Origin: an uncultured Peptococcaceae bacterium | Lineage (GTDB): Bacteria; Bacillota; Dehalobacteriia; UBA7702 | Assembly (NCBI GenBank): GCA_937919295.1 | Contig: CALFRX010000261.1 | Coordinates: 1-6,728, forward strand | Direction: 5' to 3' | Length of the DNA: 6,728 nt | Part shown: one piece after another, positions 1 through 5,078 of the stretch | Position numbering within the stretch: position 1 is the stretch's first letter | How the letters are laid out: the number at the start of each line of letters is the position of its first letter | The notes under the pieces: generated by a model | What the model was told of the DNA's origin: nothing | Seen by the model: the letters and a program-made list of their open reading frames with translations, nothing else | Database searches by the model: none | Program-made: the position numbers and the translations under genes

Positions 1-1218
1 TCTACTGCGATGATGAACCGCCTGGTTGAAGGGGATGTCGGCAGCGGTAAGACGGTGGTGGCAGCGGCTGCGGTTTATCGTTGCTATTGCTCCCAGCATC
101 AGGCGGCGCTGATGGCGCCCACGGAAATTTTAGCGATGCAGCATTACCGCTCCATGACTTCGCTATTTCAAGGCACCGGCCTGCGGATCGCCTTGCTGAC
201 CGGCGCCGTCAAAGCGGCGGAAAAGCGTAAAATCTGTTTGGCTTTAAGCGAAGGTAAAATCGATTTGCTCATCGGTACCCACGCTCTGATCGAAAACAAC
301 GCTGTCTTTCGCGACCTGGCGCTGGTGGTCATTGATGAACAGCACCGTTTTGGCGTTCAGCAAAGAAACGCGTTATTTATGAAAGGGAACGATCCTGATC
401 TGCTGATCATGACGGCGACGCCGATTCCCCGCACCTTGGCAATGACGGTTTTCGCCGGTCTCGACATCTCCCTTCTTGATGAGCTGCCACCGGGCAGAAA
501 GCCGCCGAAAACCATCGTCATCACAAGGGAGCAGGAGGAGAGGGCGTTCTCCTTTATGAAAAAGCACATTGCCGCCAAGCACCAGTGCTTCATCGTTTGT
601 CCGTTGGTGGAGGAAAGCGAATCCCTTGATTTGGAAGCGGCGAAGGAACTGTACGAGCGTCTTAAAAACAAGGAAATGAAACAGATTGCCATCGGCCTCG
701 TCCACGGTAGGATGAAGGCCGCGGAGAAAGACGCTGTTTTAGAGTCCTTCCGTAAAAATGAAATCGCTGTTTTGATTGCTACTACCGTCATTGAAGTCGG
801 CATTGATGTGCCCAACGCGACAATCATGATGATCCGTGACGCCGACCGATACGGCCTCGCCCAACTGCATCAGATCCGAGGCCGTATCGGCCGCGGCGAT
901 TTTGCCGGTACCTGTTTGCTGGAAACCACTGCCGGTAATGAGCAGGCTTTAAAACGTCTTAAGGTTTTGGAGCAGTTCAGCGACGGTTTTAAAGTTGCCG
1001 AAGAAGATTTGAAACTTCGCGGTCCCGGCGATTTCTTTGGTGTCCGCCAGCACGGACTCCCCGAACTTAAGCTGGCCGATCTGTTTCAGGATCACGCTTT
1101 ATTGGTGGAGGCCGCCCACGCTGTGGATACGCTGCTAAAGAAAGATCCTCAGCTTGACGATGATGCCTGGCAAAAGACGAAAGATCGGCTTGAACGCCTT
1201 TATGATATGGGAAAATAA
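1..1218 (+). CDS. recG: ATP-dependent DNA helicase RecG, C-terminal part (5' end outside window)
   Basis: RecG is a superfamily 2 DNA translocase that remodels stalled replication forks and branched recombination intermediates. The reading frame is open from base 1, so the gene starts upstream; 405 residues are visible, about 60% of a usual protein of near 680. Visible motifs are Walker A GDVGSGKT (31-54), the Walker B variant DEQHRFG (334-354) that is typical of RecG, TATPIPRT (412-435) for motif III, and the motif V/VI segment TTVIEVGIDVP followed by HQIRGRIGRG (about 781-897). The C-terminal DLKLRGPGDFFGVRQHG (about 1006-1056) matches the conserved RecG tail. The N-terminal wedge domain that grips the branch point lies outside the window. 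The stop is TAA at 1216-1218. No frameshift or missing motif is seen. Identification is secure; only the start is unknown. Confidence 0.97.
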   Translation, partial: STAMMNRLVEGDVGSGKTVVAAAAVYRCYCSQHQAALMAPTEILAMQHYRSMTSLFQGTGLRIALLTGAVKAAEKRKICLALSEGKIDLLIGTHALIENNAVFRDLALVVIDEQHRFGVQQRNALFMKGNDPDLLIMTATPIPRTLAMTVFAGLDISLLDELPPGRKPPKTIVITREQEERAFSFMKKHIAAKHQCFIVCPLVEESESLDLEAAKELYERLKNKEMKQIAIGLVHGRMKAAEKDAVLESFRKNEIAVLIATTVIEVGIDVPNATIMMIRDADRYGLAQLHQIRGRIGRGDFAGTCLLETTAGNEQALKRLKVLEQFSDGFKVAEEDLKLRGPGDFFGVRQHGLPELKLADLFQDHALLVEAAHAVDTLLKKDPQLDDDAWQKTKDRLERLYDMGK

Positions 1219-1252
1219 GGAGAACCCTTTTTTGGGTAGCCTTGCTTTTTTT
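1217..1252 (+). terminator. Weak candidate terminator at the end of recG
   Basis: Starting inside the recG stop codon, AAGG (1217-1220) can pair with CCTT (1240-1243), and ACCC (1224-1227) with GGGT (1234-1237) around a T6 loop, leaving a small internal bulge. A T7 run (1246-1252) follows. The stem is imperfect, so efficiency is doubtful, but position and T-tract suit recG termination. The better hairpin at 1350-1378 may be the real end. Confidence 0.4.
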
Positions 1253-1349
1253 GCGGTATGCCACAGGATGCGCCGCCGAAATGAGCATTGCCACCATAGA
1301 AAATTTTTTGCGGGATTGTGCTGTTTGCGCGAATCTAAAATAATTTTTG

Positions 1350-1378
1350 AAACGCCCTTTAAAAGGCGTTTTATTTTT
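1350..1378 (+). terminator. Intrinsic terminator between recG and the SASP genes
   Basis: AAACGCC (1350-1356) pairs with GGCGTTT (1365-1371) as a perfect 7-bp stem with an 8-base loop, followed by TTTTATTTTT (1369-1378). It lies about 130 bp after the recG stop and 15 bp before the SASP promoter, so it should insulate the spore genes from recG transcription. The stretch between recG and this hairpin holds no convincing gene on either strand. Confidence 0.7.
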
Positions 1379-1393
1379 CGGAAAAAAATGACG

Positions 1394-1422
1394 GAATAAA
1401 AAATTTGAATTGAGTCACACTA
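1394..1422 (+). promoter_or_regulatory. Sigma-G-like (forespore) promoter for the SASP pair
   Basis: GAATA (1394-1398) matches the sigma-G -35 pattern G-H-A-T-R exactly. After 17 bases, CACACTA (1416-1422) matches the -10 pattern C-A-T-W-H-T-A at all but the third position. Transcription would begin near 1429, giving a leader of about 20 bases before the ATG at 1450. Alpha/beta SASP genes are known members of the sigma-G regulon in Bacillus, which supports the call. The consensus is quoted from memory; the assignment is an inference. Confidence 0.6.
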
Positions 1423-1433
1423 ACTTTGCAGCG

Positions 1434-1443
1434 AAAGGAGGTG
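1434..1443 (+). promoter_or_regulatory. Strong Shine-Dalgarno site of the first SASP gene
   Basis: AAAGGAGGTG is a near-complete complement to the 16S rRNA 3' end. GGAGG ends 8 bases before ATG 1450, which fixes the start against the longer TTG-initiated frame (1426) that would have the site inside the coding region. Such a strong site fits a very abundant spore protein. Confidence 0.85.
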
Positions 1444-1449
1444 CGCTTG

Positions 1450-1644
1450 ATGAGAACTCCGATGAAACCAGAAGCGGCGACAGCATTAAGACAATTTAAA
1501 CTGGAAGTTGCGAATGAACTGGGCATCCCCGATTACGAAAACATGGATAAGGGCAATCTCTCTTCCCGTGAAAACGGCTATGTCGGCGGTAATATGACCA
1601 GAAAAATGGTTTCCTTTGCCGAACAGAATTTGGCGGGCAAATAA
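1450..1644 (+). CDS. Alpha/beta-type small acid-soluble spore protein (first copy)
   Basis: This is a 64-residue DNA-binding spore protein of the alpha/beta SASP family. Such proteins saturate forespore DNA, push it toward an A-like form and protect it from UV and heat; they are degraded at germination for amino acids. The first family block is KLEVANELGI (17-26) and contains the GPR cleavage site E19-V20-A21. The second block is LSSRENGYVGGNMTRKMV (37-54), followed by AEQ. Length is within the usual 60-75. Start ATG 1450 is chosen because AAAGGAGGTG (1434-1443) lies just upstream; a TTG at 1447 is a less likely alternative. The next SASP follows after 65 bp with no terminator between, so the two are probably co-transcribed. 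Compared with Bacillus SASPs, the linker between the blocks is longer and acidic (see findings). Confidence 0.93.
   Translation: MRTPMKPEAATALRQFKLEVANELGIPDYENMDKGNLSSRENGYVGGNMTRKMVSFAEQNLAGK
1537..1589 (+). repeat. 53-bp exact direct repeat, copy 1 (within first SASP gene)
   Basis: These bases are identical to 1803-1855, at an offset of 266 bp. The repeat covers codons for ENMDKGNLSSRENGYVGG. Flanking bases are also similar but carry scattered changes, so the genes arose by tandem duplication, with the core either under strong constraint or recently homogenised. Confidence 0.95.
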
Positions 1645-1709
1645 TCCGAATACGAAAACAATAAAAGAAAACAGAAAATGTACAGTATTTTAAGGAGGAA
1701 ATAATTACA

Positions 1710-1958
1710 ATGGCAAAATCCAATCCTGTTAAAAAGAGCGCACAAGGCGCTTTGAACCGTTTCAAAATGGAAGTCGCAAGTGAACTGGGTATCCCCGATT
1801 ATGAAAACATGGATAAGGGCAATCTCTCTTCCCGTGAAAACGGCTATGTCGGCGGCAACATGACCAAGAAAATGGTCGCCTATGCCGAACAGGCTATGAG
1901 TCAAGGACAGAACAGCGCAGTCAGCAGCTCTGCCAAAACACGTTATCCCCGCGGCTAA
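1710..1958 (+). CDS. Alpha/beta-type small acid-soluble spore protein (second copy)
   Basis: An 82-residue paralogue of the preceding gene with the same role in spore DNA protection. The first block is FKMEVASELGI (18-28) with the GPR site E21-V22-A23; the second is LSSRENGYVGGNMTKKMV (39-56) followed by AEQ. It differs by a longer basic N-terminus (MAKSNPVKKSAQ) and an extra C-terminal tail of about 20 residues that is rich in Ser, Gln and Ala and ends TRYPRG, so it is longer than most family members. Start ATG 1710 has AAGGAGG at 1692-1698, an 11-base gap and somewhat long. No convincing promoter of its own is seen in the 65-bp gap (a GAATA at 1648 has no -10 at the right distance), so it is probably read from the promoter before the first copy. 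The strong terminator at 1981-2010 follows. Confidence 0.93.
   Translation: MAKSNPVKKSAQGALNRFKMEVASELGIPDYENMDKGNLSSRENGYVGGNMTKKMVAYAEQAMSQGQNSAVSSSAKTRYPRG
1803..1855 (+). repeat. 53-bp exact direct repeat, copy 2 (within second SASP gene)
   Basis: Identical to 1537-1589, including every synonymous third position across about 17 codons. The bases on either side show substitutions, for example GATTAC versus GATTAT just before and GGTAAT versus GGCAAC just after. Confidence 0.95.
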
Positions 1959-1980
1959 TAAAGTAGTATACTTTTATGAA

Positions 1981-2010
1981 AAAGGCAGGTCTTTTGACCT
2001 GCCTTTTTTT
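1981..2010 (+). terminator. Strong intrinsic terminator after the SASP pair
   Basis: GGCAGGTC (1984-1991) and GACCTGCC (1996-2003) form a perfect 8-bp GC-rich stem with a TTTT loop, followed by T7 (2004-2010). The stem can extend by three A-T pairs. It lies 25 bp beyond the second SASP stop. An A-run on its left side (1979-1983) could let it also work weakly leftward. The rest of the gap to 2159 shows no gene and no promoter that I would defend. Confidence 0.92.
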
Positions 2011-2149
2011 CTGCGCGCCGTTGTCGTTACCAAGAGCCCGGCCCTTTGTGACGCTTTCCGCTTTCCCTGATCGTGAAAAAAAAGGACTTTCCTGCCTTTT
2101 GTAGAATATTATCCATTATGACAAATCAAAAAACTACAGATAAAAAAAC

Positions 2150-2156
2150 GGGGTGG
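2150..2156 (+). promoter_or_regulatory. Ribosome site that sets the SLH gene start
   Basis: GGGGTGG just ahead of ATG 2160 is the only purine-rich site near the three in-frame starts. The longer starts (GTG 2073, ATG 2118) lack one and would bury the signal peptide behind a hydrophilic extension. The GGTG pairing register is the 3' half of the usual site rather than GGAGG. Confidence 0.55.
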
Positions 2157-2159
2157 ATT

Positions 2160-3281
2160 ATGAAAAAGTGGATCTTTACGATGATTATCATTGCCGTACT
2201 GGTCTTATCCGGAGTTTCCGTCTACGCCATTCAAGGACTGGATGAAAATAAAAGCACGAGAATCCTTGCGAACGATGGCTACGCGACGCTGACCACAAGT
2301 ACAGTGGGAGGCACCATCGAAACCACGAAGGAGGTACTGCAATCCGCGGTGGACAACACTTCTTACAAAGGATTGCATGTCACCGATGGCTACAGCGTCT
2401 TCTCGTTGGATAAAACATTTTTACAGGAAATTATAAACATTGCCCAGGGAACAACCGTTTCTTTTCATTTTGGCTATAACAGCCCCAAAACGGAAGTAAC
2501 TTTCCATATCAAAGACAGTAACAGCAACGCGCTTTTTAGCGATAAAGGCCGCTGTCTCGGGGAGATTCCCTATACGGCCGGAGCCGACAGCGGCGTGAAA
2601 GATATCGTGCTGAAGGATCCCGCCGGCAAGGAGCTGGCGTTAAGCGCCTATTATCCCGACGCTCAGATGATCCATTGGCAGCTTGATGACGTCGGCAAAT
2701 ATGTGATTACCACGCGTACCGTTGCTTTTACCGATTCGGCCAATCATTGGGGGCTGACTTATATCTCTTTTCTGTCTGCCCGTGGTGTTGCCAACGGTAT
2801 GGGAGGAAACCTGTTTGCGCCCAACGATTCTTTAACGAGAGCGCAATTCGTGACGTTTATGGCCCGTGTCGCCAATGCCGATGTTTCCGCAGCGGGAACC
2901 GGCCAGTTTAAAGATGTGGCCAGTGGCAGCTGGTATTATCCTTACGTCGGCTGGGCTTATCAAAACGGGATCACCAGTGGCATTTCGGCCACGGAGTTCG
3001 CGCCGGAAATGAAAATTACCAGGGAAGAAATGGCGGTGTTCGCCGTCCGTTTGCTGAAATACCTGAATGTTGAAGAAAAACCCATCTGTGACAGCGCCGA
3101 ATTTTCTGATGCCGCCGCCATTAGCAGTTGGGCCAAGGACGCCGTGGCTTTGACCCAGACCGCCGGGATCATCAACGGCCATACGGAAGGCGGCTTTGAC
3201 CCCAAAGGCAATGCCACCCGGGCTGAAGCAGCCACGGTTTGTTCTAAAATCATCAGCTATATGCTAATTATGCCACAGTAA
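2160..3281 (+). CDS. Secreted protein with three C-terminal SLH domains, N-terminal domain unassigned
   Basis: A 373-residue exported protein. Residues 1-23 form a signal peptide: MKKW, a hydrophobic core IFTMIIIAVLVLSGVSV, and probable cleavage after VYA. Residues 24 to about 188 form a region I do not recognise, predicted to be mainly beta from its alternating hydrophobic pattern. Three S-layer homology domains follow at about 190-237 (FTD..HW...ISFL), 250-303 (FKDV..GSWYYPYV) and 315-367 (FSDAAAISSWAKDAV), each ending with the family's T-R-A/E-E motif region (LTRAQF, ITREEM, ATRAEA). SLH triplets anchor proteins to pyruvylated secondary wall polymer in the cell envelope. No catalytic motif is seen, so the function of the N-terminal part is unknown. 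The stop (3279-3281) abuts the stop of gpr on the other strand, with no terminator between. A role in the spore envelope is possible from context only. Confidence 0.9.
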   Translation: MKKWIFTMIIIAVLVLSGVSVYAIQGLDENKSTRILANDGYATLTTSTVGGTIETTKEVLQSAVDNTSYKGLHVTDGYSVFSLDKTFLQEIINIAQGTTVSFHFGYNSPKTEVTFHIKDSNSNALFSDKGRCLGEIPYTAGADSGVKDIVLKDPAGKELALSAYYPDAQMIHWQLDDVGKYVITTRTVAFTDSANHWGLTYISFLSARGVANGMGGNLFAPNDSLTRAQFVTFMARVANADVSAAGTGQFKDVASGSWYYPYVGWAYQNGITSGISATEFAPEMKITREEMAVFAVRLLKYLNVEEKPICDSAEFSDAAAISSWAKDAVALTQTAGIINGHTEGGFDPKGNATRAEAATVCSKIISYMLIMPQ

Positions 3282-4253
3282 TCAAAGAGAAAGATACTCC
3301 TGATAATTATCTTTGGTGATGGCCTTGTGGAGGGCGATGTGGATTCCTGCCGTCAAGATGTCGGCCAGGTTGTCGATGACGCAGTCGATATCTTTCGGTG
3401 TCACCGCGTACATTTCACATTTATCGTTCATCAATTGATACAGCGTGTTTTCCGCCGCATCCCATGATTGGGATACGGCGTTTCCCTTTTCCGCGAGGTT
3501 CGTTTTCAGCGCGGAAAAAACTTCGGTGACAATGGATTGAGGATAAATCACCGTGGGAACACCGATGGCAATGACCGGAATATGCAGGGTGTCCTCGTTG
3601 ATGGCGGGGCGCTCGTTGCCAATGCCGCCTCCCGGCACGATGCCGGTATTTGTCAGCTGAAAGGAGCTGCCAAGGCGATCGAAGGAGGCAGTGGATAGGG
3701 CGTCGACGATGATGACGGCGCCGGCGTTGATGCGCTTCACGATGGCCTGAATGATCTCGAAGGTTTCGATGCCAGTATTCCCCAGTACATTGGGAGTCAC
3801 CAATGCCACAGGGGACATTCCCTCACAGAACTCCCTGTTCTCTTCGTTGAAGAGATGGCGCGTGGGCAGTGAGCGGGCAATGGTTTTTTCGCCCAGGGAG
3901 TCCGAGGAAATTTCTGGGTTGCCGATGCCACAGATCAGAATGGGAGCATCTCCCTTGGGCGGGAGCATATTCTTCAGCGTGGCGGCTAAACTTGAGATAA
4001 TCTCGTCCTTTGCCGTATCATCATCAAGGGAGGCGGTGGCTTGCAAGGTGACGTATTGACCTTTGGGACGGCCCATGGCACGCGCTCCTCGCTCATCTAA
4101 AATGGTGATGGTCGAAGTCTTGCAATAACTGCCGCTTTTGACTTTTTCGCTGACGCCGTCGACTTCAATATCGGCATCGCCCCTTAACGCGCTATGGGCT
4201 TCCATTGCCATATCGTAATAAGAAATGAATTTGGTTGGGTTGGAATCTGACAT
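3282..4253 (-). CDS. gpr: Spore germination protease GPR (peptidase family A25)
   Basis: A 323-residue protease that starts SASP breakdown at spore germination. Family signatures include GIGNPEISSDSLGEK (109-123), NVLGNTGIET (155-164), IIVDALST (181-188), GIVPGGGIGNERP (204-216) and PVIAIGVPTVI (226-236). D118 and D184 align with the proposed catalytic pair of Bacillus GPR (D127 and D193 as I recall), and the 66-residue spacing is the same. GPR is made as a zymogen that trims a short N-terminal pro-segment in the forespore; DMAMEA (14-19) resembles the SASP cut site and suggests autoprocessing after D14, an inference by analogy with the DLAVEA region of Bacillus. The protein is somewhat shorter than Bacillus GPR (about 370). 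Start ATG 4253 has AAGGAG (complement of 4259-4264) 5 bases upstream. It is transcribed away from rsmD, probably from the sigma-G-like promoter at 4331-4360, and converges with the SLH gene. Confidence 0.95.
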   Translation of the reverse strand: MSDSNPTKFISYYDMAMEAHSALRGDADIEVDGVSEKVKSGSYCKTSTITILDERGARAMGRPKGQYVTLQATASLDDDTAKDEIISSLAATLKNMLPPKGDAPILICGIGNPEISSDSLGEKTIARSLPTRHLFNEENREFCEGMSPVALVTPNVLGNTGIETFEIIQAIVKRINAGAVIIVDALSTASFDRLGSSFQLTNTGIVPGGGIGNERPAINEDTLHIPVIAIGVPTVIYPQSIVTEVFSALKTNLAEKGNAVSQSWDAAENTLYQLMNDKCEMYAVTPKDIDCVIDNLADILTAGIHIALHKAITKDNYQEYLSL

Positions 4254-4299
4254 AATTTCTCCTTAAGGATAATTTTTTCAAAAAATTGCCTCGAAAACC

Positions 4300-4329
4300 T
4301 TGCAATTTTGGAGGAAGATGGGTTATAAT
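4300..4329 (+). promoter_or_regulatory. Sigma-A-like promoter for the rsmD operon
   Basis: TTGCAA (4300-4305), an 18-base spacer and a perfect TATAAT (4324-4329) point right. Transcription would start near 4336, leaving a leader of about 200 bases before rsmD at 4535. A second TATAAT at 4338-4343 has no -35 partner. The -10 lies only two bases from the leftward -10 of gpr. Confidence 0.65.
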
Positions 4330-4330
4330 A

Positions 4331-4360
4331 TATTATGTATAATAGTGGCGACAGAAATAC
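4331..4360 (-). promoter_or_regulatory. Sigma-G-like promoter for gpr
   Basis: Read on the - strand, GTATT (4360-4356) is followed after 18 bases by CATAATA (4337-4331). The -10 fits C-A-T-W-H-T-A at all seven positions, the -35 fits G-H-A-T-R at four of five. The start would fall near 4324, about 70 bases before the gpr ATG. gpr is a sigma-G/sigma-F gene in Bacillus, so the type of promoter is as expected. The assignment is an inference from pattern only. Confidence 0.5.
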
Positions 4361-4534
4361 ATTCCCGGGAACCTGTTCTCAGGTCTGTTTGCTGTTGTCA
4401 AAAACGTTATCGAACTGCTGCAAAAAGTGTATGTTTCAAAAACAAAAAACCGTCCAAGTTTCGTATCTGTCTGATCCGGCAAGAGGTTTTAAGAAAACAT
4501 TGCGCCGTCAGGCGGAGCTATATAGGAGAACGCT
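4344..4534 (+). other. Long rsmD leader with possible hairpins and a leader reading frame
   Basis: Near the 5' end, ACCTG-TTCT-CAGGT (4371-4384) is a 5-bp hairpin. ACAGA (4351-4355) can pair with TCTGT (4384-4388) around it, or CGACAG (4349-4354) can pair instead with CTGTTG (4392-4397), so two alternatives exist. TTCCCGGGAA (4362-4371) is a palindrome. CGCC-GTCA-GGCG (4503-4514) sits 9 bases before the rsmD ribosome site. A 67-codon frame from ATG 4335 ends in TGA at 4536-4538, overlapping the rsmD TTG start, but has no ribosome site. I recognise no known riboswitch or T-box. The role is unproven. Confidence 0.3.
4524..4528 (+). promoter_or_regulatory. Ribosome site supporting the TTG start of rsmD
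   Basis: AGGAG lies 6 bases before TTG 4535. An in-frame TAG at 4523-4525 rules out any earlier start, and the conserved N-terminus begins right at the TTG, so the non-ATG start is well supported. Confidence 0.85.
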
Positions 4535-5065
4535 TTGAGAATCATTGGCGGTAAGGATCGGGGAAGAAAACTGAAAGCGCCGCAAGGGATAAAAACCCGT
4601 CCCACTTTGGACAAGGTGAGGGGTGCGATTTTCAACAGTCTTTTCGATATTTCCGATCTGGATGTACTGGATATGTTCGGCGGCAGCGGCGCCATGGGCT
4701 TCGAGGCACTCTCCCGGGGAGCCCCCAAATGCGTCATTATCGAAAATAACAAAGCTGCATTTAAGATCATGGAGGAAAATAAAGCCAATCTTTGTTGCGG
4801 CGACAGTGCCGAACTCCGCTTTTCTGATTTCAAATCATCATTTCACCGAGGCGAGTGTTTTGACATCATTTTTTTGGATCCTCCCTACCACAAGGGTCTA
4901 TTGGAGGATGCGCTTCTTTTCATCTGTGAGAGAGGTTTGAAAAGAGAAAACGGCGTGATTGTGGCGGAAACGGGAAGCGATGGGGAGATCGTTTTACCGG
5001 AAACCGGACTGAAATTAATAAAAGAGAAGCAGTACGGTCATACGAAAATACTATTTTTGAAATAA
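4535..5065 (+). CDS. rsmD: 16S rRNA (guanine966-N2)-methyltransferase RsmD
   Basis: A 176-residue S-adenosylmethionine-dependent enzyme that methylates G966 of 16S rRNA (E. coli numbering) during small-subunit assembly. The N-terminus MRIIGGKDRGRKL, then TRPTLDKVRGAIFN (21-34), is the RsmD signature. LDMFGGSGAMGFEALSRGA (45-63) is the SAM-binding motif I, and FLDPPY (113-118) is the catalytic motif IV that handles the guanine amino group. Length is close to the usual 180-190. Start is TTG, fixed by the upstream in-frame stop and AGGAG site. The gene heads an operon: the coiled-coil gene begins 13 bases after its stop. In many Firmicutes coaD follows rsmD directly; here it is absent at that position. 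Identification is secure. Confidence 0.95.
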   Translation: MRIIGGKDRGRKLKAPQGIKTRPTLDKVRGAIFNSLFDISDLDVLDMFGGSGAMGFEALSRGAPKCVIIENNKAAFKIMEENKANLCCGDSAELRFSDFKSSFHRGECFDIIFLDPPYHKGLLEDALLFICERGLKRENGVIVAETGSDGEIVLPETGLKLIKEKQYGHTKILFLK

Positions 5066-5078
5066 TAAGGAGTGTAAA

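Noticed and set aside
357..827. Open frames on the - strand inside recG (for example 156 codons).
   Set aside because: They lie opposite a well-conserved helicase, have no ribosome site and no recognisable domain; shadows of codon bias.
1648..1687. Separate sigma-G promoter for the second SASP gene (GAATA at 1648).
   Set aside because: No CATnnTA-like -10 at 17-18 bases; the nearest weak match is 28 bases away.
2102..2107. TAGAAT as a -10 element for the SLH gene.
   Set aside because: No -35-like hexamer at 16-18 bases upstream, where the sequence is an A-run.
2073..2159. Longer N-terminus of the SLH protein from GTG 2073 or ATG 2118.
   Set aside because: Neither has a ribosome site, and both place a hydrophilic extension before an otherwise standard signal peptide.
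3290..3314. AAAGATA/TATCTTT hairpin at the SLH/gpr junction as a bidirectional terminator.
   Set aside because: AT-rich stem, 11-base loop and no T-tract in either direction; it also lies within gpr coding sequence.
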